A stretch of DNA of 64,000 bases. It comes from Hoyosella altamirensis (GTDB taxonomy: Bacteria > Actinomycetota > Actinomycetes > Mycobacteriales > Mycobacteriaceae). The position numbers and the translations under genes were made by a program. The notes beneath the pieces were generated by a model. The model had not been told where the DNA came from. It ran no database searches and saw only the letters and a program-made list of their open reading frames with translations. The stretch is from positions 1,488,001 through 1,552,000 of the forward strand of contig NZ_JACHWS010000001.1 of assembly GCF_014191505.1 (NCBI RefSeq), in the 5' to 3' direction. This document shows, piece by piece, positions 43,456 to 52,174 of the stretch. Within the stretch, counting starts at the first letter, position 1. Each line of letters starts with the position of its first letter.

Positions 43456-44364
43456 TCAAGATACGGACGGATTGGCAGTGCGCGGCTTGTAGCCGACTCT
43501 CGACAGATGGGGACAGGGTCCGTAGCTGGCGCCGAAGTGGTCAGCCCACGATCGGTCCTTCGAGTCAGGGAGAAGCCTCCGCGCCAGCGCGTACGCACGT
43601 AGCGCGAACTTCACGGCCTGCCGAACTGCTGCGCTCGGGCGTTCGATGTGCAGAACGTCGAGAAGTTCGTCGCCGCAGAGCACGGTCGCAGCTTTGAATC
43701 CGAGGGGTTTGAGATGTCGCGTTAGCCAGCGAGCTGCGAAGTCGTCGAGCACCGCACGGGCAACTGCCTCGCCACCGGCTGAGTGTGCCCAGTTGTCCCG
43801 TTCATAGCGGAGCATCCACTGCCAGAAATCGTCGTAGTAGCCGGGGATGTCGTGCAGGCCCATCGCGACGCCGACTCCGTGCCAAAACAGCTGGTTGGCT
43901 AACTTCTCGTCGTCGGTCAGGAGCGTTATACCCAGCTCTGACGGAATCCGATCGGCCTCGAAACTGAGCGAGGCGAGGGTATAAAGACTCTGGTCGTTCG
44001 TGATCGGGAAGGGAGCGTGGATCTCGTTCAACCGTGCGATGGCGGCCTTCCCGCGCTCCGACGAGTAGCCGTTCTTCATAAACTCACCGAAGAACACCAA
44101 GGTGTCGTCGTTTCGTTTGCGGCCGTCCTTGATCATCGGACCATGACCGTTTCGATGCACGACTGCAGCGATCGAGGGAACTGCCATCTGACGGCAGAAC
44201 GCGACGGTGTACAGCGCTGCGGCGAGGACGGGATCTCCGAATCTGACTTCCGCCACCAAATGGGTCATCCGCTCGTGGTCGAGCCGGGCGTCCAGTGTGG
44301 ACTGTTCCGTTCGGGCCCAGCGCGCACGCCGCCGAAGACTACTGAGGAATGACTTTGACTTCAT
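43456..44364 (-). CDS. MpaB-like oxygenase family protein (DUF2236/Lcp-like)
   Basis: Protein of 302 residues with the MpaB/latex-clearing-protein pattern: MTHLVAEVRFGDPVLAAALYT, ARLNEIHAPFPITNDQSLYTLA and the helix AVKFALRAYALARRLLPDS. Family members are haem-containing oxygenases that cleave isoprenoid double bonds or act in mycophenolic-acid side-chain cleavage. It overlaps the end of the linalool-dehydratase-domain gene, pointing to a terpenoid context. A copy of its 3' end is found as a relic at 58545. Confidence 0.78.
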   Translation of the reverse strand: MKSKSFLSSLRRRARWARTEQSTLDARLDHERMTHLVAEVRFGDPVLAAALYTVAFCRQMAVPSIAAVVHRNGHGPMIKDGRKRNDDTLVFFGEFMKNGYSSERGKAAIARLNEIHAPFPITNDQSLYTLASLSFEADRIPSELGITLLTDDEKLANQLFWHGVGVAMGLHDIPGYYDDFWQWMLRYERDNWAHSAGGEAVARAVLDDFAARWLTRHLKPLGFKAATVLCGDELLDVLHIERPSAAVRQAVKFALRAYALARRLLPDSKDRSWADHFGASYGPCPHLSRVGYKPRTANPSVS

Positions 44365-46241
44365 GACGGCCTCCCAGGTCGATTTCGATGATTGCTTCGC
44401 CCCTCACATCGGGGGTGAGGTCGGAACTCGCCGCGCCATGAACGCGGTACGTGCGATTGGGGTTTAGCCGGGCAATGCACAGTGTCGTGCGGACCGGGCC
44501 GGACCCAGGCCGCAGGACGAGATCGAGCGCCTTGCCGTCGGTGACTGCCTTGGCGACCAGAACCTCGGGATAGGCCGTGTCGGCCAGGATCGGGCCGGTC
44601 CGCCACTCGGCGGGGGGCGCCATAGGCGACGAAGTCCCGAAAGCCGCTAGCCCGGTTGAACCGGCTGTGGAGTGCGTACAGATTACCGAGCCCGGAGAGG
44701 GCTGAGTAGCGACGCGCGCCATTCTCCTCGACGGGTTCACCACCGAACTCGAGCTGTGCGATCGCAGCGGCGGCGGTTTGCTCGTCGCCCATCTCGCGGG
44801 CCGCCATCGTGATCATGGCCTGGCCGTAGGCGTCGTTGCCGAAACGGTAATTGCCCGCGTCGAGCCGGGTACTGACACCGACTGGGAACGAGACTCTGTC
44901 GCCGTCCCGGCGGATCTCCTGGTCGCGCACGATCCACCAGGTCCGTTGTGCCAGGTCGGGGAGACCGGCGTGCATCCAGAACGCGGTGGTGAGCTGGATC
45001 GCCGGTCCGGCCCACACGTTCCATGACAATCCCAGACGATCGCATCGAACGCCGATGATTCGGCCATCGGGGCGAAGGAATTCGGTCTCGTAGGAGTTGT
45101 GCAGGCGTTCGATCACGTCGTCGGCAAAGTGGGTTCCGTGCAGTCGATCATGAGTGATCAAGGTGTTCAGCCCGAAGGTATTGCAGACGGTGTACGTCCA
45201 GTTCGGTTCGCAAGCGAACAGCGTGTAATCCGAGGCAAGCATGTTGCGGTGGATAGACTCGGCGAGAGTCGTGAAGCTGTTCTCGTAGGCGCGGTCTTTG
45301 TTCCAGCGAAAGGTGAGCGCACCCGGCGCCGAGAAGCGGGAATCGTTGAGCGTCTCGTACATGCCGACTTGGAGGCCGAGAAAGCCCGTCAGCATGATGT
45401 TTTCGCGATCGACCGGGTCCGGATTCCAGCGCAGATTGCCCCAGAGGTTCTCCAGGGCCCAGTAGCCCCATACTCGTCGGTCGAGCATTTTCAGTACTGC
45501 ATTTTGCTGTGCCTCCGCGAGATACCCGGCAAACGCTGGAGTGCGGGTGTATTGCGCCGTGGAGAGCGCGTAGCCGAGCGAGTTCAGCTGGTACCGGATC
45601 GCGGATTCACGGAACTGGTCGATCTTGGTGAATCCGGTGAATTCGTCGATGGGTTGCAGCGCGAGGTCGAGGGCATAGCGGAGTGCGGCAAGGTCCTCCT
45701 CCGAAGATTCGGTTACCTCGGGTATTCCGGGCGGGCCGGTTATGACGAACTTCTGCCGGGCAAGCCGCGTGTTGATCTCGCGGCCACGCGCTTCCTGACT
45801 CCGGAACCGGACTTCGTGAATCGCCACCGCGACCGTCAGAATAACCACAGGGATCGCGAGAATAATTGTGGGGGAGACGGTCTCGCCACCGCCTATGAAT
45901 GCGGGCAGCAGCGCCAGCCCGATCCAAACGAGCAACGGAAGAACGATGGGCCCGGCCGCCCACCATATCGCGACAGCCAGAACCAGCACGATCACACCGA
46001 CGACCGCGAGGACTGGGTGGCCCGCATACGACAGGTCTCCGCCAGGCATCGTCATGCCGAGCGCGAAGGCTGTCACAGCGACTGGAGCGCCGACCGTCAC
46101 GGTGATCAGCGCGGCGAGCCACAGTACACCCAAGCCGGCGATTGATCGCGTGATCCGGCGTCGGGTGACCGGACCAAAACGTCGAGGGTGATCCGGCAGG
46201 AGCACCGTTCGGGCGTGGGTAGTGCGACGTGGGGTGGTCAC
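44339..46241 (-). pseudogene. Linalool dehydratase/isomerase-domain membrane protein, one frameshift
   Basis: Start GTG at 46241 (GGAGG 5 nt upstream). The first ~140 residues hold several membrane helices (IAGLGVLWLAALITVTVGAP onward), then the LDI domain: DRRVWGYWALENLWGNLRWN, ENIMLTGFLGLQVGMYE and FACEPNWTYTVCNTFG, where the two Cys nine apart match the active-site pair of Castellaniella LDI as I recall it. LDI interconverts linalool, geraniol and myrcene. Near 44615-44630 the frame breaks: the family-like end (APPAEWRTGPILADTAYPEV ... HEVKVIPQ) continues one base over and stops at 44339. A single indel, so an error is possible; otherwise a C-terminally garbled protein. Confidence 0.8.
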
Positions 46242-46390
46242 GCGATCCTCCGTTTGAGCGGCGTGTGAGGCTGGCGACCGCGCGTGAACTGCCAGCCCAG
46301 ATGTGCGCCCAAAAAGCTGACTATCGCGAAGGCCACGATGTGCGCAACGAGCAGCCACGGTATCGCTGGTGTGGGTCTGCGGTGATGCAT
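46238..46390 (-). CDS. Small single-pass membrane protein coupled to the LDI gene
   Basis: An ORF of 50 residues: MHHRRPTPAIP, then a hydrophobic helix WLLVAHIVAFAIVSFLGAHL, then a basic tail ending RRIA. Its TGA overlaps the GTG of the LDI gene as GTGA, and it starts immediately beside the TetR operator, so it would be the first cistron of the LDI transcript. No family is recognised. Its positive-inside tail and position suggest a partner of the membrane part of the LDI protein. No clear ribosome site is visible, so a leader-peptide role is the alternative. Confidence 0.55.
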   Translation of the reverse strand: MHHRRPTPAIPWLLVAHIVAFAIVSFLGAHLGWQFTRGRQPHTPLKRRIA

Positions 46391-46393
46391 AAC

Positions 46394-46426
46394 TGACACA
46401 CTGTCAGGTTGACTGACAGCGTGTCA
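46394..46426. promoter_or_regulatory. Double TetR operator for the LDI/TetR promoter
   Basis: TGACACACTGTCA (46394-46406) and TGACAGCGTGTCA (46414-46426): each arm is itself a TGACA-N3-TGTCA dyad, and the two are inverted copies 20 bp apart, two helical turns. Very likely the site of the EthR-like regulator next to it. Confidence 0.72.
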
Positions 46427-46473
46427 ACTTTGTGTTACTCTGCGAATGTCCGTACGACGAGAAAGGCGCACTA

Positions 46474-47142
46474 GTGACGCAGGCTGCCCCCCGCTCAGTG
46501 GCTGGCGATCGTCGCGCGCCCAGTCGGGGCGACCGACAACGCGCCCTCATAATCGATGCCGCCGTCAATCTGCTCGGTACAGTCCCGATCGCAGACTTGT
46601 CGGTCTCGCAGATCGCGAAGCGCGCGGGCGTCACCCGACCGGCGTTCTACTTCTACTTCGAATCGAAGTACGCGGTTGTCGCGGCTGCTCTCGAGCAGGT
46701 CTGGCGCGAAGTCGAACAGGCAACGCAGGGGCTGGATTCATGGGAGTTCTCGGAGAGCCCCGCAGGACTCTCCGCCTCGATGATCAACAACATGGTGAGG
46801 GTGTGGCGTGCCAATTCAGCCCTCCTCACCGCGTGCGCGCAGGCGCGTTCGTCAGACGCGCAGTTGGCCAAAATGTGGACCGATTTTGTCGACCAACTGA
46901 CCGCTCGCGTGACCAGGTTCGTCGTAGCCCTTCGCGATACCGGGCAGATCGAGCCGGCATCTGACGACGTCCCAGCTCTCGTCAAAGCACTTATCGCCAT
47001 GCCGATCGCGATCCTGCTGGATGAGCCGGGCACGATTCCCACCGACCGTTTGATCGAAGCCGTCAAATCAGTCTGGTATGTGTCGATCTGGCGCAGTGGC
47101 CCGAGAGCACATACAGTCCCACTCGGCGTGAACGAGTCCTGA
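46474..47142 (+). CDS. TetR family regulator (EthR-like)
   Basis: Regulator of 222 residues starting at GTG 46474 (AAAGG upstream). The HTH region (RALIIDAAVNLLGTVPIADL, SVSQIAKRAGVTRPAFYFYF, SKYAVVAAALEQVW) and the C-terminal DRLIEAVKSVWYVSIW follow the pattern of mycobacterial EthR, which represses a Baeyer-Villiger monooxygenase. Here the divergent target is the LDI operon and its own promoter. Its extreme C-terminus is duplicated in the relic at 58937-58982. Confidence 0.88.
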   Translation: MTQAAPRSVAGDRRAPSRGDRQRALIIDAAVNLLGTVPIADLSVSQIAKRAGVTRPAFYFYFESKYAVVAAALEQVWREVEQATQGLDSWEFSESPAGLSASMINNMVRVWRANSALLTACAQARSSDAQLAKMWTDFVDQLTARVTRFVVALRDTGQIEPASDDVPALVKALIAMPIAILLDEPGTIPTDRLIEAVKSVWYVSIWRSGPRAHTVPLGVNES

Positions 47143-47204
47143 CTTTTCACCCCGCCGCCGATGGCTGTGGTGCCTGATCTTTCGCAACCGTGGCGACGCT
47201 GTCG

Positions 47205-47837
47205 TCAAACTTGCTGGTCGTGGCCCAGGACCCGTGCCGCCATAGTGGCCGTGAACGATGCGATTCGTTCTGGCGGAAAGTCGTCAGGTTCCTCAAGCGC
47301 GATGCGACCCGCGTCGAGAACCAGGGCCAGTAGGGCCTTGGCCAGCATTTCGACGTCCGTATCCTGCGGCATCGACGCGCGTGCTCTCTGCTCGAAGATG
47401 TCGGTGATCAGCTCCTGCCCGCGCTGCAACCGCTTGCGGAACGCGGGCGGGTAGCCGGCTGGCAGCAGAATCGCCCGCCAACGCTTCGGTTCAGCGAGAA
47501 CCGCACCGAGATAGGCCTTGATCATCTCGGCGATGTTCTCTGGTGCCGAAGTCTGACTGGCCGTTCCGAATACGTCCGTCAGCTGGGCAAGTGCGCGGGC
47601 TTCTTCGCGTTCCAGAACTGCCCGGAGGATGTGATCGCTGTCGGTGAACTGGCTGTGAATCACGGGCCGGGTTACGCCGATCGCTTTGGCGAGTCCATCG
47701 ACGGTCACCCGTCCCACGCCGTGTTCGACGATGACATCGAGAGCGGCATCGAGGATCTGCTCGCGTCGCTCTTCAGGTGCCATGCGGGGAGCGTAAGGCC
47801 GCTTCTTTGAGCCGTTTCGGGTAGTGCCTGATGTCAT
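47205..47837 (-). CDS. TetR family regulator
   Basis: Regulator of 210 residues from ATG 47837 (AAGGAG 6 nt upstream). The HTH reads REQILDAALDVIVEHGVGRV and VDGLAKAIGVTRPVIHSQF. It is divergent from the FMO-SDR gene, with a nested palindrome between them, and converges on the EthR-like gene. It probably represses the FMO-SDR/ADC/OYE operon. Confidence 0.88.
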   Translation of the reverse strand: MTSGTTRNGSKKRPYAPRMAPEERREQILDAALDVIVEHGVGRVTVDGLAKAIGVTRPVIHSQFTDSDHILRAVLEREEARALAQLTDVFGTASQTSAPENIAEMIKAYLGAVLAEPKRWRAILLPAGYPPAFRKRLQRGQELITDIFEQRARASMPQDTDVEMLAKALLALVLDAGRIALEEPDDFPPERIASFTATMAARVLGHDQQV

Positions 47838-48012
47838 TGTCACTCCTTCATCTGCGCTCGCAGGCACGTCATCTCGAGTTCTCCTAGCTCCGCGTTGGGC
47901 TGTCCTGCCAGCTTATCGATCGATGGGAGTTTGCTGTTGCCTGCCGTGAACGCGCGGTGAGCCCGAACATCAGTTCCCTAAACAGGTCTTGACAGATCAT
48001 GGCCCCACGAGC

Positions 48013-48046
48013 AATATACATCTTTGTAGCTACAGTGCTGTATATT
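48013..48046. promoter_or_regulatory. Nested palindromic operator before the FMO-SDR operon
   Basis: AATATACA (48013-48020) and TGTATATT (48039-48046) are perfect inverted repeats, and TGTAGCTACA (48025-48034) is a second perfect palindrome with the same centre of symmetry (between 48029 and 48030). TATATT may double as a -10 element. Confidence 0.65.
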
Positions 48047-48077
48047 CACGGCGTAGCAATATTAGAGAGGTCAGTTG

Positions 48078-50192
48078 ATGCGCGAACGTCGGTACTGCGT
48101 CATCGGGGCCGGATATGCCGGCCTCGGAATTGCCAAGGCGTTCATCGACGCTGGGCTCGACTACGACCACTTCGAGGCGACGGACCATGTCGGTGGCAAT
48201 TGGGCTCACGGCGTTTACGACTCGACGACGATGATCAGCTCGAAGCAGGCATCGGCCTATTCGGATTACCCCATGCCGGACGACTATCCGATGTTCTGCT
48301 CGGCGGCGCAGATGCGCGCCTACCTGCAGGATTACGCAGACCATTTCGGCGTCACCCCGCGCATTTCCTTCAACACCGAAGTCACTGAGACCACCCCGAT
48401 CGATGCCACTGGCATGGCTGGCTGGACTGTGCGTCTGGACTCAGGCGAAGTCCGGCGGTATGCCGCGGTCGTGGTCGCCAACGGGCATTACTGGGCGCTC
48501 AACATCCCGACGTATCCGGGTCAGTTCACGGGAAAGCAAATTCATTCGAAGCGGTACCGGAACCCTTCCGATGTTGAGGGCAGGCGGGTGCTGGTCGTCG
48601 GCGCGGGCAATTCAGGGTGCGATTTGGCGGTTGAATCCGCAAACGCGTTCGGTTCCGCGGATCTATCCATGCGTACGGGCTACTGGTTCATCCCTAAGAC
48701 TATGTGGGGTGTTCCGGTCTCATCGCTGGACCAGATCTGGGCGCCGCGTTTTGTTCAGAAAGCCGCCTTCAAGGCCGCGCTCATGGTGACAGTCGGTGCG
48801 TACGAGCGGTATGGACTGCCCAAGCCCGGCCATGACCTCTTCGACAAAGACGTCACCGTGAACAGCACGATGCCGTACGCGGTTCTCCATGGGAAGGTGA
48901 AAACCCGGCCGGAGATCAAGCGGTTCGACGGTCGGACAGTGCACTTCGTCGATGGCTCGAGTGGCGAGTACGACACCATTCTCTGGGCCACCGGATTTCG
49001 GACTGCCTTTCCGTTCCTCGCGCCTGACCTGCTCGAATGGCACAACGGACAGCCCCTCCTTTACCAACATGTCGTGCCACCGCGGCTGGCGAACCTGTAT
49101 TTCTTCGGGAACGTCGCGCCGAGAGCCGGTGCCGGCAAGCTGATCACCGAGGGTGCTCGCCTCATCACGAAAATCGCCCTGATCCAAGGCGAGGTTCCCG
49201 TTCCGTTGTCGAACCTGCTCGCGAAGATTCGCAAGCCACAGTCGACGATGCTCGCCGGCCAATCCGAGCTTCTCCTCGACATCGCGGTGCTTCGCCGCCT
49301 CATTAACACCTATACGGCAATCGACCGAGCCGCGCTCGGCCTCCCGAGCCAAACGATCCCCGTACTTCCACGAAACCCATTGACGGAGAAGAGAATGTCG
49401 CTTCCCAAACCAAATCCGGCCCGGCCTGCGGTCGTCACCGGCGCATCCTCGGGCATCGGCACAGCCCTCGCCGAAAATCTCGCCGCGCGTGGCTACTCCC
49501 TGATACTCGTAGCACGCCGCAAGCAGCGCCTCGATGAACTTGCCGTCCGCTTACGCACCGGCCACGGAGTGAACATCGAAGTGATCGCGTGTGACCTGTC
49601 AGATGCGGAATCGCGCGCGAAGCTCGCAACTGACTTAGGCGGCCGAGAAATCGCAATCCTGTGCAACAACGCTGGCTCTGCCACCTATGGGCGGCTCGTT
49701 GACATGGACCCCGATGCGGAACGCGACCAGGTGTCACTCAACGTCAACGCCGTGCACGACCTCACGCTTGCCGTCCTTCCGGGGATGATCGCGCGGCGCA
49801 GCGGCGCAATTCTCATCACCGGCTCGACCGCCGGCAATCAGCCGAGCCCAAACAACGCGACGTACTCCGCGAGCAAAGCGTTCGCGAACACGTTCGCCGA
49901 ATCGCTGCATGGCGAACTCGCAGGCATCGGGGTGACCTGTTCACTGCTCGCTCCCGGACCGGTGCGCACCGAGTTCGCCGAGGCCGCCGGTATCCCGTCG
50001 CTGGAAAGCCTGCTCCCTGGTTACCTGTGGGTCAGCGCTGAAGACGCAGCCAAAACCGCGATCGCCGGTCTCGCGGACGGCCGACGCCGCATCGTGCCCG
50101 GACTGTTCGCCAAGGCCCAGACAGCGGGAGCGGCTCTCACGCCCAGCAGACTGTCGAACCCGGTCCTGCGCGCGGTCTACGGACGGCTGTGA
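48078..50192 (+). CDS. Fused flavin monooxygenase (FMO) and short-chain dehydrogenase (SDR)
   Basis: Protein of 704 residues. Residues 1-430 form an FMO: CVIGAGYAGLGIAKAF, the family fingerprint FTGKQIHSKRY intact, and VLVVGAGNSGCDLAVE. Residues 440-704 form an SDR: VVTGASSGIGTALAENL, ILCNNAGSA and the YSASK catalytic motif. Start ATG 48078 with GAGAGG 7 nt upstream. Inside, at 49395, an in-frame ATG begins the SDR (MSLPKPNPARPAVVTG) with GGAG 6 nt before it, so a free SDR of 265 residues could also be made. The SDR and FMO may act on consecutive steps of terpenoid oxidation. Confidence 0.88.
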   Translation: MRERRYCVIGAGYAGLGIAKAFIDAGLDYDHFEATDHVGGNWAHGVYDSTTMISSKQASAYSDYPMPDDYPMFCSAAQMRAYLQDYADHFGVTPRISFNTEVTETTPIDATGMAGWTVRLDSGEVRRYAAVVVANGHYWALNIPTYPGQFTGKQIHSKRYRNPSDVEGRRVLVVGAGNSGCDLAVESANAFGSADLSMRTGYWFIPKTMWGVPVSSLDQIWAPRFVQKAAFKAALMVTVGAYERYGLPKPGHDLFDKDVTVNSTMPYAVLHGKVKTRPEIKRFDGRTVHFVDGSSGEYDTILWATGFRTAFPFLAPDLLEWHNGQPLLYQHVVPPRLANLYFFGNVAPRAGAGKLITEGARLITKIALIQGEVPVPLSNLLAKIRKPQSTMLAGQSELLLDIAVLRRLINTYTAIDRAALGLPSQTIPVLPRNPLTEKRMSLPKPNPARPAVVTGASSGIGTALAENLAARGYSLILVARRKQRLDELAVRLRTGHGVNIEVIACDLSDAESRAKLATDLGGREIAILCNNAGSATYGRLVDMDPDAERDQVSLNVNAVHDLTLAVLPGMIARRSGAILITGSTAGNQPSPNNATYSASKAFANTFAESLHGELAGIGVTCSLLAPGPVRTEFAEAAGIPSLESLLPGYLWVSAEDAAKTAIAGLADGRRRIVPGLFAKAQTAGAALTPSRLSNPVLRAVYGRL

Positions 50193-50938
50193 TGAACATT
50201 CTCGATGGACTCAAACACGCGTCCCGGCTTGCCGCCCTTCCCGATCGTGGCTTGATCTATCGCGATGCGCATTATCTGACGGCTGTCGTCGAGATCGACC
50301 CCGAGAAGATGCAGCCGTGGCTGCCCGCGGGCGTTGCGCTCGCTGAACCCGCAATCGCGGACCTGTTCTGCGCGTGGTTTCCCGACTGCAACTACGGCTC
50401 GGTCTATCACGAGGCCGGCCTCTTCGTGCACATCAAGACCGGTATCGGTCCGTTCGCCACGACGGGCATCCATTGCCCGTGGATGATCCTCGACGACGAC
50501 GCCGCCCTCATTCTCGGACGTGAGGTCCTTGGATACCCGAAGAAGCTCGGCTCGATCGATTGGTCGATCGATGGTGACGCCATCAAAGCGACGGCCACCC
50601 GCCGAGGCACAACTCTCATCGAGATGCACGGCACCCTCGGAGTCGTCATCGACAATGCCCCACCGATCCTCGGCCGTCCGCACCGCAACGTCGTCGGCAG
50701 TGTCTTGCCATACATGGTCGCGTTCACTCCTGGCGAGCATGCCATCGAAGTTCGCAGCGCGAACCTCGACGTTTCGGTCGCCAATTCCGAGCGCGACCCA
50801 CTCCGGAACATGGGTGTTGGGCGAGTTATCGAATCCCGCCTGCATCGCGTCAATCTCTCGGCAGGATCACCGCCCGTACCCATCCGGCCTGTTCTGCCGA
50901 CCTTCACCACGTCCCGCCTCAACGGAAGAATCCTCTGA
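50192..50938 (+). CDS. Acetoacetate decarboxylase family protein
   Basis: Protein of 248 residues, ATG overlapping the previous stop as TGATG. The family motif GREVLGYPKKLGSIDW contains the Lys pair that forms the Schiff base in acetoacetate decarboxylase; EAGLFVHIKTG and the C-terminal beta-strands fit the fold. Relatives act as decarboxylases, aldolase/dehydratases or cyclases on keto acids. It is second in the FMO-SDR operon and is followed with the same overlap by the old yellow enzyme gene. Confidence 0.83.
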   Translation: MNILDGLKHASRLAALPDRGLIYRDAHYLTAVVEIDPEKMQPWLPAGVALAEPAIADLFCAWFPDCNYGSVYHEAGLFVHIKTGIGPFATTGIHCPWMILDDDAALILGREVLGYPKKLGSIDWSIDGDAIKATATRRGTTLIEMHGTLGVVIDNAPPILGRPHRNVVGSVLPYMVAFTPGEHAIEVRSANLDVSVANSERDPLRNMGVGRVIESRLHRVNLSAGSPPVPIRPVLPTFTTSRLNGRIL

Positions 50939-52143
50939 TGTCAGTCACCATCGCCAGTCCGCTCACCCTGCCGTGCGGAATCACGCTGAAGAACCGCATC
51001 GCCAAGGCAGCGATGAGCGAGCAGATCGCGGAGGCCAACGGCGCACCCTCGGAGACGCTCATCCGGCTCTACGCAAACTGGGCCCACGGGGGAGTCGGCA
51101 TGCTGATGACCGGCAACGTCATGATCGACCACAACGCGCTGGTCGAGCCCCGCAACGCGGTTCTCGAAGACGACAAGCACCTCGACCTTGTCGCCCGCTG
51201 GGCACGTGCCGGAAACGCTCACGGTGCCGCCATGATCATGCAGATCAATCATCCTGGACGGGTACCGGTCCTGCCGCTGCTGCGACAGCCGGTCGGCCCC
51301 TCGGCGATCCGTCCCGGTCAGCTCGGCTACAACCTGCGTAAGCCACGCGCCCTGTCGAAGACGGAAGTCAAGGACATGATCGCTCGCTACGCGCGCACCG
51401 CCCAGCTTGCGGTGGAGGCCGGATTCAACGGTGTGCAGGTCCACGCTGCTCATGGCTACCTGTTGTCGCAGTTCCTCAGCCCCAAGGCAAACCACCGGGA
51501 CGACGAATACGGTGGCGATCCCAAGCGCCGCATGGCAATGCTCCTCGAAGTGGTCGAGGCCGTTCGTGCTGCGATCGGTCACGATAAGGTGCTATCGGTC
51601 AAGCTCAACTCGTCGGACTTCGAGAACGGCGGCCTCACTGCAGAGGAATCGTTGGACGTTGCTCTCGCTCTTGAGGCCGCGGGAATCGACTTGCTGGAGA
51701 TCTCTGGCGGCAACTACGAGGCACCGGCAATGACTGGCGTCGTCAAGAGCAGCACCGCCAGCCGGGAGGCGTACTTCCTGTCTTACGCCGAACAACTGCG
51801 TGAACTCAGCAAGATTCCCTTGATGCTCACCGGGGGAGTGCGCACCGCCGAATTCATGAACGAAGTCCTCGGTGCGGGCGCAGTCGATGTCATCGGCCTT
51901 GGCCGACCCATGGCTCTCCACGCCGACTACCCCGCCAGATTGCTGGCCGGCACCACGCAGGAGGAGTTGCCCAGGGCGCCGAGGGCCGGATTCGGTCCCG
52001 TCGACGCCTGGATGCAGCTCGCCTGGCACGCCGCCAACTTCGAACGCATCGCCAACGGTTCTCCGAAGCCCCTCACTCCCGGCCTGATCAGGGGACTGGC
52101 GAAAGCGACCGCGACGATGTCCCGAAAGGCCCTGACTCAGTGA
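50938..52143 (+). CDS. NADH:flavin oxidoreductase (old yellow enzyme family)
   Basis: FMN enzyme of 401 residues that would reduce an activated C=C bond. Motifs: LKNRIAKAAMSEQIAE, MIMQINHPGRVPV, the catalytic/FMN block VQVHAAHGYLLSQFLSPKAN, and LMLTGGVRTAEFMNEVL with the phosphate-binding GLGRP. No C-terminal FeS/NAD extension is present. It is translationally coupled to the decarboxylase-like gene. Confidence 0.9.
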   Translation: MSVTIASPLTLPCGITLKNRIAKAAMSEQIAEANGAPSETLIRLYANWAHGGVGMLMTGNVMIDHNALVEPRNAVLEDDKHLDLVARWARAGNAHGAAMIMQINHPGRVPVLPLLRQPVGPSAIRPGQLGYNLRKPRALSKTEVKDMIARYARTAQLAVEAGFNGVQVHAAHGYLLSQFLSPKANHRDDEYGGDPKRRMAMLLEVVEAVRAAIGHDKVLSVKLNSSDFENGGLTAEESLDVALALEAAGIDLLEISGGNYEAPAMTGVVKSSTASREAYFLSYAEQLRELSKIPLMLTGGVRTAEFMNEVLGAGAVDVIGLGRPMALHADYPARLLAGTTQEELPRAPRAGFGPVDAWMQLAWHAANFERIANGSPKPLTPGLIRGLAKATATMSRKALTQ

Positions 52144-52174
52144 CACGAGCACGGCATCGGCATCACCTGACCGC

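Noticed and set aside
45099-46145. 348-residue plus-strand ORF opposite the LDI gene
   Set aside because: Composition is Arg/Glu/Gly-rich without motifs, and the LDI domain on the other strand is clear.
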